Assembly (NCBI GenBank): GCA_001910725.1
Contig: MJGA01000039.1
Coordinates: forward strand, 1 to 64,000
Source of the DNA: Phanerodontia chrysosporium
Lineage: Eukaryota; Basidiomycota; Agaricomycetes; Polyporales; Phanerochaetaceae
Reading direction: 5' to 3'
DNA: 64,000 nt
Part shown: positions 11,005 through 22,835 of the stretch, in pieces
Layout: each line of letters opens with the position of its first letter
Position numbering within the stretch: the stretch's first letter is position 1
The notes under the pieces: model-generated
Told to the model about the DNA's origin: nothing
Databases searched by the model: none
The model's input: only the letters and a program-made list of their open reading frames with translations
Program-made: the position numbers and the translations under genes

Positions 11005-14000
11005 ATGGGCGCCACCTGGCGCACGATTCTCATCTCCCACCCTGAAATCTGGGAGATGCCAATTTGGAAAACAATCACAGGTGTCGAACGCCCACTTTGG
11101 GACGACAATCCTTCGCCCGATGTTTTGCCCCTCACTCCAGCACAGCGGAAGCTCGTAAAACGCTTCATTGCAGGCGTTTCAAAGGTGTCTGGAAAAAAGC
11201 GCGAAGCTTACTGCCTCGGGTCGCAGGGTGGCGCAGACGCGAAGGAAGCCAGCGGTTTTATCAAGGCATGGTATAAGGGAATCAGCGAGCGTCCGCAATG
11301 GCAGGTAACCCAAACGGCGTCAGAGGTCTTCCACGAGCTCGAGATGAACATGGAGGGGTGCATGAGGCGCAGGGAATCCATGGATGTCGCTTTTGCGGTA
11401 AGCATTCAAAACTTAGGCATTGTATGACTGGTGCTTATTCGTGCTGTGGGTGCTATTAACTCTCCAGGCGAGCAAGCCCGCCCAGATGGTTCACCGGCAT
11501 GGCACGGAGTTATGCAGCAGGCTGCTCGATCCCGACCTCGATCCGTTCCGCGGCAGTGGTGACATTCTCAATTGGCTCACGAACCTCTACGTTGTTGTCC
11601 TCAGCAAGGAGAAATCGGCGATGAAGCGGAGAGTTACCAGGATCAAGAAGCTCGAGAAGGTCGTCGAGGAGGCAAGGCACAGTACGTTCTCTCGCATTCA
11701 AACAGGTCTATGCTATTCTGATTCTGGTTGCGCGTTTAGAGCTCGAGAAGGAGGCCCGGACTTTAACTCCGGCAATGCTACACAAGGAAATCCGCACCAT
11801 CAGCAAGCACGCTCCAGATATCGTTCAATTTTACGACATTGTCCCGAGTCAGGAGAACATCGTCATCGGGAGGGAGCTGAAAGAGTACCTCGAAGAACTG
11901 CGGTCTGCTCTGGAGACGGAGGAAGGCGTTAGTACGTTGAGAGCTCGGATTGTAAAATTGTCTTCCAAGGCTAAAGCGTATTAGAACTCAACAAAGACCT
12001 CGCCGTGCAACTCTTTCAGCTCACGGACAACGAGCTGAAGACATCCATCGAGATCGCCATTGCCTCCGCCCTCGAGGGGATCGAGTATGAGCCCCCGCAG
12101 GAGAACATATTGGGTAACGCGGCCAACGTCGACGTCGCATGGGATATTACCTCGGAACAGGTTACGAGCAGCATGGTCCCTTCGGAGATGTGGGCGAACC
12201 TTGGTTTTCCGTCTGGCAAACTTCCGACCCTCGTCGACCACATCGATCCCTATGGCGAGTTCAGCGAGACGAACTCGAAGGACTGGCCAGAGGACCGTAA
12301 GAGTCCTGCAGCCCTGAAGTACCACCAGATCGTTGGGCTCTACCACCTCGCCGAACAACTTTTCAAGCACGATGCGATGCTGCTTCTCGATGAGGTTGGC
12401 GTCGGAAAGACCCTTCAGGTGATAGCCCTTCTCGCATACCAGATTGCGGCGTTGGAGAACATGAAAGTGAATCATCGGTATCCCGGAAAATTTGGTGAGT
12501 GGATGCAATCACTCCAACAGTCGCCATTGGCGGCCATGCGCGGGGGGGGAGCGTTTGGCGGAGTGGGTGCGGAGTTGCTACTCCACCAACTTCGCAGTGC
12601 AGAGTCCTGCCGCACAGTGGTCGCCACTGGCGACCACTCGCAGACAAAGCACGCATCGGGGTGGATGAGTTTGTTACCCCACCAACTTGGTAGTGCAGAG
12701 CCCCCCTCGAACAGCGGTCGCCACTGGCGACCACCTCGCATTACCCGTCCTCACCACTTCGCAGCCAACGTCGACAAGGACCACCTCCTGGACCCCAATC
12801 GTCCAGCTCTTATCGTCGTCCCGCCTTCACTTCTGAGTCAATGGAAGGAAGAGCTCAATCGCTGGCTGAAGCCCGGAACGGCCGACCTCTTCACCTACAC
12901 CGGTAAATTCGACATGAACAATCGGAAGGCCTTCTGGACGCGTGTTTACTCCGCCAGTCGCATGCCGGCTTACCGCCGGATTATCCTCACGACACGGACG
13001 GTGTGTTGAGCACTATTGATAGCAACTCTGTCACTGACAATTCACGCGCCAGGCGATCTGGGCTGATGCTGACGTTGGGCTCAACGGGAAAGGCGAACTC
13101 AGCATGTCGCAGCGCGCGAAGACGACTCTGTACCACCAGATCAAGCCCAGCGTCATTGTCATCGACGAGGTCCACGAGGTGCGGAATTTCGGTCCACGGC
13201 TGCAAGCCCTCGTCTATTTCGTCGAGCGTTCGGAGCTCACTATCACGGCATCTGCAACACCGATCGTCACGAATTACCTGGTAAGCCTCCTCCAGACTCT
13301 GTGGACTTGTAGTACTCAGCATGGATTCAGAACGCACTCACCCTCGCCAAGCTCAACAAGCAAGGTTTCCACGTCACGGAAGACATCAAGAAGGACTGGG
13401 GGATGCGTCTCCGCAAGGCCAAGAGTGAAGACAAGGCGAAGGCAGACTTTATGGACTTTCATCGGGCTCGAGCGTTGCGCGGAGAAGACATGGAGAACAG
13501 CCAAAAGCTCGTGGAGGTCTCCAAGGAGCTTTGTGCCGTAGTCCAGAAATGGTTCGCAGGGAGAGCGTTGCGGCGTACGGTCTATAGCAAGGACCACGAG
13601 GGCCGCTCGGTCTGGCATGCACCGGAGCCCATCTCCGTCGACATCTATCTCAAGCTTCAAGATCACGAAGCTAAGGCTCTGGACACGATGATGCACAACG
13701 ACGACTACGAACCCGACGTGCCTCCGGGATTTCCGTCAAATGTGAGTACGAGGCTCAATGGTGGTCACCTCCGGTGACCGCCCTGCTTCCACAAGCTCTG
13801 CTCCGATAATTGCGCTGACTGCTGTTTTCAGCGATTCTACTTGCTGTCACGTACTGTCCTCGATCACGTCAAGTTCTTGCAGGACAAGCTGTGGAGAGGT
13901 CCGGCGTCGCTGGAGGAGTGGAGGGAACAACCGGCTACGAAACTCCAGGCTGTGATCAAGATCCTGAAGTACCACTTCTCCAAGCCCGGTCTTCCGCCCC

Positions 14001-15763
14001 TGGTGAACAAATGCCCTGGAGGTGATCAGTTCGTCGACATCGACGAGGATGATCCAGAGTGGCAGGCTTGGACCAACGACCTCGTACCTGGTGAACCGTA
14101 CTCTCATCCACCACCGGACGATCCCCAGCTAGCTCAGGAGTACGAAGAGTACCAGAACGCGAAGGCATCAGGAGCGGAGTTCTCCCCGTCCACGGAACTT
14201 CAGTTTTGACTCGACAAAATCCACGCTGTCGACAAGGTCATCCTCTATGAGTCGTTCACCTCGCACCACGAGATGGTCAAAAGGGTGAGTTGATTAGCTT
14301 GCCACTGACCGACACACGCACTGACTATGCCCTGTGACACATTCAGGTCTTCAACTTGGAGGGCATCAAGTCGCTCTTCATCTCCGGCAAGGTTTCCCCG
14401 GCCAAGTGGGCTCGAGTGCTCAAGGAATTCCGCGAGTCCAAGGAGCCTCTCGTCCTCGTCGTCTCGGGTGTCGGTCAGTCTGGGCTGAACATTGACTGCG
14501 CAAACATCGTCATCCTCAAGGTATGTACCTCTGCTTTCGCGTGTAGCATCTTCATCACTCACTTCTCCGCATCTCAGTCCCCTATGTGGTCCGCTCAAGA
14601 AGATCGGCAGCTAACTGGTCGTGTCTGGCGTCCGCCTCAGGCGAAGCAGGTCATCCTCTACCGGCCCCTTGCACTTGACGTCGGCGAACGGTCCATCGCC
14701 AACATCGCGTTCGGTAAGGCTCGCATGCAAGAGATGTTGTTCAAGCCGGTCATTACGCCAGTCGTCGGTAAGCCTATTGGTGGAATTCACACACTTGTGA
14801 CATATCCTAACGAATGCTTTGAACAGCGAAATCCCTCAACGCTCAAGCGGGTCACCGTGAGAACGAGATCGACTTCAACCATGGCTCAACTTCGGACAAT
14901 GACGACAACGACGACAACGACGAGGTTCCCGATACCACTCGGCGCGACAGCGAGGCAACGAGCACAGGCAAGGGCAAGGGCAAAGGCAAGGGCAAGGGCA
15001 AGAGCAAAGGTAAAGGCAAGGGCAAGGGCAAGGCTCAGGAGACTGAGACCGAGCCGAACGTGGACAACGATCCAGCTCCGTCGCCTGGTCCTGAATCGGA
15101 GGAGGGCGGAGAATGGCGAGTCGTTCCCCCAAGGCGGAAGCAGAAGTCCGGGCGCAACTCCACTGTCGCACCGCCTCTGGAGCCTGAAGACATGGTCATT
15201 GACCCCACGGAGCCGTCGAACTCAATCTCTGCCGGTACCATACCCTCCGACAATCAGGGTGACGAGCAAGACTAGCTTGATCCCAGCGACAATGAGGATG
15301 AGCCACGTCAGCTGAGTTACAGCAACGACGACGAGGATGGGGATGACGAGCAGGAGCCACGTCAAGGGGATCGCATGAATGAGGATGAGAACGAACCCTC
15401 GACTCCTCCTCCGGTTGACCCTGATGTGAACATGGATGAGCTCCAGCAGCAGTTCTCGAACATGGCCTGTGAGTTGTTACGCGATCTACGTGACCAGCGT
15501 ACTCATCGGTCCAACTAGCTCCGCGCCGACGTGTCACGAGTTCTATTCGTGACTACTCTCCGTTGAGTTCACTGCCTCCCTCCCAGCGGAGCCCAAGTCC
15601 AGCGCGTCCGCCGGCCAAGAAGCCTCGCCGCGATCCCAAGAAAGCAGAACAGGCGAAGCCCAGGACCAAAAAGACACCTTCCCAGCCGTTTGCTTCGTCG
15701 TCGCGTGACTCCGCCGAGCCGATCTCCGCCAGAACCCGCAAACGGGGAAACCCGACTTGCTAA
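11005..15763 (+). pseudogene. SNF2-like helicase gene, copy 2 (complete structure, in-frame stop)
   Basis: Exons 11005-11397, 11468-11681, 11740-11931, 11985-12494, 12765-13000, 13053-13280, 13331-13741, 13832-14284, 14347-14520, 14578-14767 and 14827-15275 join in frame (1150 codons to the TAG at 15273). Motifs: LLLDEVGVGKTLQ (I), VIDEVHEVRN (II, DEVH), TASATPIVTNYL (III), VSGVGQSGLNIDCANIV (V), LTGRVWRPPQ (VI), so an SF2/SNF2-type ATPase. The N-terminal 300 residues match nothing I know. A TGA at 14207-14209 (about codon 854) falls where copy 1 has TGG (Trp), removing motifs V and VI. The tail has a Gly-Lys repeat and acidic stretches, and coding-like sequence continues past the TAG through an intron to 15763. 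It could be a pseudogene, a UGA readthrough or a sequence error. Confidence 0.75.
12495..12764 (+). repeat. Expanded intron carrying C-type palindromes
   Basis: Intron 4 of SNF2 copy 2 is 270 bp, four to five times its neighbours. It holds three C-type palindromes: TCGCCATTGGCGGCC (about 12521), and two perfect GGTCGCCACTGGCGACC at about 12619-12635 and 12716-12732. The last two lie in a roughly 98 bp direct repeat sharing CCACCAACTT and GTGCAGAG. Splice sites GTGAGT and TTCGCAG are intact. Confidence 0.8.
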
Positions 15764-17943
15764 AGAGGCTTGTCACCTGCAGCGTCGCCTCCACTGACAT
15801 CCGTCCGCATATTCCTCCCCTCCCTCCCTCGTATATGTCAGCTGGTTGGTTTTTCGCAGGTCACCTTTGCTCGGCAGGTCGTGGATGTTGTTTTTGTGTT
15901 ATATTACAAGTAGTATCCAATAAGCATTCACTTTTCTATCTACCAATGAAATGCGTGCAGCCTCAAAGGTGGAGAATGTGGGTGGAGAATGCGGAAGAGA
16001 AAGGCAGAATTCAATTAGTTTTTTTTAAAACTGACATATTTGCATGCAAAGAACAGGGATCAGTTGATATCTGCAGTTAAGCTTAGAAGTGCAGAAACGT
16101 GAACTTCTTGCATAATGAGCTTGGTGAGTAGTGGTGAAGAAATCTTCACAATGTTCCAACTTCAGGGGGCAGACTCGAGTGCGAAGGGGACTTGGATTTT
16201 ATCTCCCCTGCCTGGACATGCTGTCGACTTCTTGGTTATGTGTGTATATATTTTCCATTGTAAAGGACTGATTGAATTTGATTCCAAACCTGTGATAGAC
16301 CTGTGCAGTTCTGTTGGATAAGTGTCCAACTGCCAGTGGTGACCACATTTGGCACCTCGGAGCAATGCTCAGTCGAGCCGGTCGCCACTGGCGACTGACA
16401 GGCACCCAACGCAGCTCACCAGATGGCCCAGGGTAACATTTGCATGGTAATCTACATCGATCCTGCTTGTGATCGATTCGTATTGTAACTACTCACCTTA
16501 ACTACTCACTCTAGCAACAACATGGGTCGCCACTGGCAGCCAGCATATCGTGCTCAATGTAATAACCCTAAGCTTGGGTTTGTGCATGTGTGGAACTTGT
16601 CGGTCGCCATTGGCGATCTGCCTGACCAAGTCAAGTCAATCGTGCTACCCATGGCACGGCTTCCAAACAACACCACAGATTTGAGAATGAAGCAAGTTCA
16701 GAAGCAGGCTGTAAGGGCAAGTTTGACAAGTATACAGTCAGCAAGCCGCTATCGGGTAACCCTGTTATAAGTTATTTTGAGTGTTGGTCGCCAGTGGCAG
16801 CCAACACGTCATGGTCTACTAACCCCTATATTTGGGTTGAATTCACTACAGCCAACCGCCAGTGGCAACTGCTTCAACATAGACTTTTGCTGAGGACACG
16901 ATTAATTTTGTGGTTTTGACGAGTGGTCGCCACTGGCAAGCATAATGCCAACAGCCACCTAACCCTATGCTAGAGTTGGCTACATGCTAATTCTGGTTGC
17001 CAGAGGTAACTAACTAACTAACTCGCTCGCTTGAGCATCTCTCGTCGCCAGTGGCGACTGACAAGCCCACGTTCTCTCAACAATGGAAGGCATGGAGGTT
17101 TTTTCCGTGTATGAGACCGCTCTCCCATGTGGTTGTTGCCAGTGATGCCCCACTTGGCGTGGATGACCTGATCTCAGCGTATTGAAAGCACAGTCTAGTA
17201 ACAACAATTCCAGCCGCCATTGACAACCGGCACACCATGCTCAATGCAACCCTATGCTTGGGTTTGTGCATGTGTGAAACATGTAGGTTGCCACTGGCGA
17301 CTTGCTCTGTTATGACATCTATAGTGTGATCTTGTTCCGTTGAATGATAAAGTGCATCGGTTGCCAGTGGCAGCCGGCAGGATGCTGTGCTCAGTTTACC
17401 CCTAGATAAAGGTTCACACTCTGTCATGAAAGCCAGTCGCCAGTGGCGACCACCTAGGCGAAAGATCCTGCTAGGGGCAAGTGGTCGCAATCGTCAAGCA
17501 AAACCCTAAATCACTTGATTTTATGCTAGGGTTGGTTTCGTGATCTTAACGGGTAGTCGCCACTGGCACCCACACTAGCACAGTGCAGTGTGTTCACTCA
17601 AGGAATTCACCTGCAAGGTGCGCAGCACACTCACTTGCACATTTTGGGGTTTCTGGCTGCTCTGAACGGGTGGTTGCCAGTGGCAGGCAAAATGCTGACA
17701 ACAGTCACTCGCCCCTATGCTAGGGTTGGTTTTGTAGTCCTGACAGGTGGTTGCCAGTGGCAACCATGCTAATAGTGTGGTGTCCTAGCATGCAAGCAAG
17801 CGTGCTGCAACACTTTGCAGCTGAAATCCTTGCTAGAATGCACTGTGCCAGTGAATGGTCTACTGCCAAGGGGCTAGGCGCCTAGCACCAGAATTGGGCG
17901 CTTGGCTGCAGGTAGCAGTGCTTGAGGTGCATCCTAGTGCATC
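15764..17943. repeat. Non-coding region with dispersed C-type palindromes (about 15 copies)
   Basis: From about 16325 to 17775, near-palindromes of the type GGTCGCCAGTGGCGACC recur every 50-100 bp in unequal states of decay (for example 16379, 16527, 16598, 16788, 17042, 17358, 17431, 17553, 17748). Between them a second dyad, CCCTATGCTAGGG or AACCCTA...TAGGGTT, recurs. No gene was seen. CTAGGCGCCTAG at about 17874 is another short perfect palindrome. Confidence 0.8.
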
Positions 17944-18722
17944 CTAGAGGCCCTCATAACCCTGCAGTGCCGCGTAGCTGGAACACTTGGCCAGACGCTC
18001 TGCCGCGTCCGGCTTCAGATCAGTTCCAACCTTTAGCTGCACCTTGAACATCGTGGTGCGGTCAACCCGCCGGATGCCCTCGTCCTCGAACCGACGGACG
18101 AGGTTCGTCAGCGCCTGGTTATGGACTATTCGTTTGACCCAGCGGCCAAACTCAGGACGGACCGCGTCGTCCGCGAGCCAGTTGACACGGGCGAAGCCCA
18201 TGAACGCGTCTGTGATGTTCACGCGAATTCGTGTGATGACGTGCGGGTCGAACGTGGTCTTGCTTGGCGGCAGGGTCGAAAGCTCGTCCAAAACACCACG
18301 GAGCTCTCGCGCCTGGTAGCGATGCGATTTAGCAAGACAAGGTACGCGATTAGAGACTTAACACGTACGTAGTGCGTGGTTGCATCCTCATTCTCGTCAA
18401 CCCATTGCTCCTCCTCTTGGCTGTCCTTGTCGACAGCCTTCCCCTTCCCTTTACGAGGAGGATCGCCTTCGACAATGCCTCCATCGGTGTCGCCTTCGTC
18501 GGCTGATACATCTTCGTCAATTACTTTGACCTCATCGTCCGCGTCGTTCATGCGCTGAGGCTTCTTTGTGGAGCTCTCAACCGGTTTGTCGTTATCCCCT
18601 GCCTCCTGAGCCTTCTTGCGAGGTGCTCGGGTTGTTTTCTTCGGCTCCTTGCCGCTCTGGCTTTTGATATTTGCCATTGCACGCTTGAGCGCGGCAGTTG
18701 ACATAGACGGAGCTTTTGGCAT
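17944..18722 (-). pseudogene. Truncated copy of the ParB-like gene
   Basis: Exon 1 18722-18369 and the start of exon 2 (18312 down to about 17963) match 1679-919 almost base for base with the same intron. At 17963 the homology stops and the frame ends a few codons later (GYEGL, stop at 17944). The SGGQHRLAAL motif is therefore missing. This is the left edge of the right duplication block. Confidence 0.8.
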
Positions 18723-19010
18723 GTTTCCTGTAGATATTCTGTGAGAATAATACATGCAAAACATCTACCACCAAACGTACCAGAATTGTTGGAGTGATTC
18801 GAATAGATCCTGAGGAGCTGACGACAATGACGGTGGTGGAGAAACCGAGGACGAGAGGGCGATGGAGGATTGGGCACGATGGCATCGATTGATGTGGTAT
18901 CCCAAACGGGTAGTTAACTAATTCACGGTAAATATTTAATTATGGATATCTCCTGATTTGTAGTTATCGTGTGGGTGATGATGAGGATATGTATTGATCA
19001 ACGCTATACT

Positions 19011-19409
19011 TGCGCCGCGAATGTCTCGATACACTCGCGGCTGGACACCACTCAAGCATGGTTGCGCCGCGAATGTGTCGACACACTCGCGGCGGGACAC
19101 CAGTCAAGTACGGTTGCGCCGCGATTGTGTCGACACACCCGCGGCGGTACACCAGTCAATTATGGCTGCACCGCGATTGTCTCGACACACTCGCGGGTGG
19201 ACCTCACTCAAGTACGGTTGAGCCGCGATTGTCTCGACACACTCGCGGCGGGACACCAGTCAAATATGGTCGCGCCGCGAATGTCTCGATACACTCGCGG
19301 CTGGACCTCACTCAAGTACCCTCCCGCTGCGAATGTCTCGATACACTCGCGGCTGGACACCAGTCAAGTATGGTTGCGTGGTGAGTATCTCGACACACTC
19401 GCGGCTGGC
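19011..19409. repeat. Palindromic minisatellite array A3 (about 8 units)
   Basis: Counterpart of A1 in the right block. Same unit, but several copies have broken dyads (GCCGCGATTGTG...CCCGCGGC, GCTGCGAATG), so the array has lost units and symmetry compared with A1. Confidence 0.85.
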
Positions 19410-19566
19410 CCACACCCCACGTGGATGGTGAAATACCAGCAAGGTTAGAGCAATTTGACCTTATCTCAAAGGCCATCATAAGTCACACAAATCATTTCCA
19501 TTACTCGAGATAGACTGGATACATTTGCAAGAGATTTGTACAGCAGATAACGCATATAGCAATGAG

Positions 19567-20234
19567 CTATTCATAGACGCAGATGCACCTTTCGATCTGA
19601 GAGAGCTCCTGGTGGATTGAGTCCTCAAACGGGAGCGCGTAGTCACCGGACCACTCATACTTGAACTGGCCATTGAAGTTCAAAAGCATCCGCAGACCAT
19701 GACTCCACACGAGGTGACGCATGGCAATTTCCCACGCAGTCTCTCCGTATTTCTGGATACACTCCGGCTGGGTTCAACAGTGAGCTCGCTGTCACACTAT
19801 GCATCATTATCGTCCATCAACTCATCGCGAAATCGCGAAGGGCGGTCCATGCCGGGTCACCGGAAGTCATTCCGTTGATATCCAGGTTCATCCTCAGGAT
19901 CTGGCCAGCAATCGACCGCGCGCTGGTGAGTATGCGCACGAACCTGGCCCTCTTGACGTCCCGAGCATCATCGTGCTGCCGCGCGTACTCTGCGAAATCT
20001 CCCTCGAAGTTGTCCCGATCTCGTTCGTGGTACTTCTCCCCAGACAAACCATCGAAGTCCCAATATCGCTCAACCGCATATTCTACCTCGCGGAGAAACC
20101 TCCCACGTCCATTCTGCCAAACTCTTCATCAGTACCCTCTTCACTTCAGCGAAAACCTTACTTACATGAGATGAGGCACGCTCGCCATCGTCGACCTCTT
20201 CGGTCACGGCACGAGATGGAGCGTTTGTGGACAT
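19567..20234 (-). pseudogene. Small gene family, copy 3 (intron 2 donor lost)
   Basis: Starts at the ATG at 20234 (MSTNAPSRAVTEEV), stop at 19567. Unlike copy 1 its exon 2 frame is intact (DNFEGDFAEYARQHDDARD). The donor of intron 2, GTGAGT in the other copies, reads ATGAGT here because of a single change at 19825, so normal splicing to exon 3 is probably lost. Function unknown. Confidence 0.65.
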
Positions 20235-20575
20235 TATGATGAGGGGGTGGTGGTGGTGGTGGTCTTTCAAGTCGCTCAGCATTTCCCTTGCACGAGATCG
20301 CTACTGATAAGAAGTTGGTCACATGTTGTATGCACCTGTTTGCAGATAGATTGACCAGCTGATGGCTGTGGAATGGACATTCCCGTCTTTGCATTTGTTT
20401 TTTATAATATGTTTGTGGCAGACATATGCAACTTCTGACATCCCAGATAGTACGATCTCTACTATGCGACCGACACAAACATCCGTAAAATTGGTCGTGG
20501 CACAAATCCCTTCTTTAACCCCTGTCTTAACCCTCTCGACGTTTGTCTGTTGTCATGTGCGTTCTGGGCCAGCCA

Positions 20576-20683
20576 ACGCCGCACCTGTCTCAGAACATTC
20601 GCGGCTGACCTGTATCCATATGGGTCCATCACTCGTCCTGTCAGTCCGCCGCGCGTATCGAAGAACATTCGCACCACATAGGC
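20576..20683. repeat. B-type minisatellite remnant
   Basis: One unit plus a decayed second unit of the B-type repeat (CACCTGTCTCAGAACATTCG, CATATGGGTCCATC), occupying the position that the larger array A2 takes in the left block. A C-rich tract follows (about 20684-20935). Confidence 0.65.
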
Positions 20684-20947
20684 TGTCTCAACACTACTTC
20701 TCATCTCTTACATTCAACCCTATCGAAACATTACATCTACCCTTCATTTACCTATACAGGCCCCCAGGGTAGACCCTGTGTCCCTCATGTACTAATAATC
20801 TACCTGTCCCATACTTCTACCCTAATACTTATACCGCAATTGAATGCACCTTAACCCATTAGTAACCCTGAGCCCATACGTAGGTCGACCGTGGACCGAA
20901 CATGTCCCCCGAGGCGACCGTAATATTCTAGGCATAATATCGTTTTA

Positions 20948-21074
20948 TCTCTCGACACACTTGCGGTTTGACCTCAATCAAGTACGGCTGCGCCGCGAGT
21001 GTCTCGACACACTCGCGACTGGACCTCACTCAAGTACGGCTGCGCCGCGATTGTCTCGACACACTCGCGGCTCG
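20948..21074. repeat. Palindromic minisatellite array A4 (about 3 units)
   Basis: Three A-type units, the first and last with altered arms (ACTTGCGGTT, GCGATTGTC), ending in the same GCTCGCCCACACG junction as A2. Counterpart of A2 after unit loss. Confidence 0.8.
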
Positions 21075-21248
21075 CCCACACGCCACAACGATGTTAGAAC
21101 ACATACAGTTTACCCCGCTGTCACCTTATCTCAAAGCCCACCCCCTTATAAGTCAGACGAACAATCTTTCTTACTCCAGATAGACTGCATACAGATGGTC
21201 ACTATTCGTACAGATGATAGCAAAGATGACAATAATGAGGAATACTAT

Positions 21249-21904
21249 TTACAAGTAGCAACATTTCTCGCGCTGCGCGAGCTCCTGATGCAATGTGAAC
21301 TCAAAGTCGAAACTCTCGGACATAGTAAAATTGAAATCGCGCTGAAACGTCCTAAGCCAGTGCAGACCATGACTCCGCACGAGGTGATACATCGCAATGT
21401 TCCAGGGACTCGGTCCGAAATGCTCCCGACAATACGTCTGGATTCGATAGTAAGCCCGCTTTCACACTATGCATCAATGTCGTTCACGAACTCACCCCGG
21501 TGTCACGGATCGTCGTCCAGGCCTCGTCACCCCGCGACATGTCGTTGATATTCAGGTCCATCCTCAGGATCATTCCAGCAATCGCCCGCGTGCTGTTGAG
21601 TATGCGCACGAACCTGGCCTTCTTGACGTCCTCAGCATCATTGTTCTGCCGTGCGTACTCTGCGAAATCTCCCTCGAAGTTGTCCCAATTTCGATCACGG
21701 TACCTCCACCCAGACAAACCCTCGAACTTCCAATGCTCCTCAAACACGTATTGTCGGTTGCGCACCGGGCTCCCATCTCCATTCTGCCAAACTCTTCATC
21801 AGTACCATCTTCACCTCGGCGAAAACCTTACAGACGCCAGATGAGGCATGCTCCCCATCCTCGACCTCTTCGGGGACGGCACGCGAATCCGTAGTGCTGG
21901 ACAT
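21249..21904 (-). pseudogene. Small gene family, copy 4 (intron 1 donor altered)
   Basis: ATG at 21904 (MSSTTDSRAVPEEVEDGEH), stop at 21249; exons 2 and 3 match the intact copy 2 without frame loss. The intron 1 donor is GTCTGT instead of GTAAGT (two changes near 21831-21834). This is a weak donor; using the next GTAAGG would add 4 nt and shift the frame. It may be inactive or poorly spliced. Confidence 0.55.
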
Positions 21905-22242
21905 TATCAGGGTGGATGGTGGTGGTGGTCTTTCAAGTCGCTCAGCACTGCCCTTGCACGAGATCGCTAATGATCAGAATTTGATCACATGTTGTATGCA
22001 CCTGTTTGCAGATAGATTGACCAGCTGATGGCTATGCAATGGACATAGCCGCCTTTGCATCTGTTTATTAATATGTTTGTGGCAGACATATGCATTTTCT
22101 GACATCCCAGATAGTATAATCTGTACTATTTGGCTAACCCAAAGTCTGTAAAATTTATTTGTCGTGGCACAAATCCCTTCTTTAACCCCTCTTTTAACCC
22201 TCTCGACACCTATCAATTCTCATCTGCGTTCTGGGCCCCCCA

Positions 22243-22420
22243 ACGCCGCGCCTGTCTTAGAACAGTCGCGGCTGACCCACGTCCATATGGGTCCATCGCT
22301 AATCACCTCAGTCCGCCGCGAGTGTCTCAGAACATTCGCGGCTGACCCATGTCCATATGGCTCCATCGCTCATCATCACCTCAGTCCGCCGCGAGTGTCT
22401 CAGAACATTCGCGGCGCATA
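22243..22420. repeat. B-type minisatellite, about 3 units
   Basis: Counterpart of 5443-5693 with one unit fewer; same core and CCATATGG spacer. Followed by the C-rich tract to about 22655. Confidence 0.8.
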
Positions 22421-22663
22421 GGCTGTCTCAACACTACTTCACATTCCTTACCTTCAACCCTATCAAAACCTTACATATACCCTTCTTTTACCTACCCAGG
22501 ACCCATATTAGACCCTGTACCCCTTCCGTAACCATAACCTACCTGTACCATACTTATCTCCTAGTTGAACCCACCTTAACCCATTAATAACCCTCAACCC
22601 GTACTTAGCCCCATCCTGAACCCAACATGTACCCTAAACCGACAGCAAGAATCTAGGCATAAT

Positions 22664-22835
22664 GCGCTGGCGTCTAGGGGTGATGCGCCATCAGGGCGCT
22701 GGCGCTGCATGGCCAGGCGCTGAGCGTGGGCGGCTAGGACTCCAGACGGCGCAAGGGCTGCTCGCCCGTTGGATTAATCGAGGAAAATAGCCAAAAATCG
22801 GCGAAAAATAGGGCTGCACCGTCACATCCGTGACA
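22664..22835 (-). repeat. LTR fragment of the Ty3/gypsy element
   Basis: About 170 bp matching the right-hand (U3) end of the LTRs at 25382-25554, including the terminal CATCCGTGACA. The rest of the LTR and element is absent. It joins directly to the small-gene 5' flank at 22836, replacing the gene body of a fifth family copy. Confidence 0.8.

Larger units (their letters stand above)
17963..22664. repeat. Segmental duplication, right copy
   Basis: Collinear with 919-5936 (see there). It begins inside the ParB-like gene, so the copy must derive from the left locus or from a common source containing the whole gene. The right end abuts an LTR fragment at about 22664. Confidence 0.8.

Noticed and set aside
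12005..13009. 334-codon ORF read straight through the 270 bp region as coding
   Set aside because: The segment 12495-12764 has GTGAGT/TTCGCAG borders, repeats and no similarity to copy 1 protein; it is an intron.
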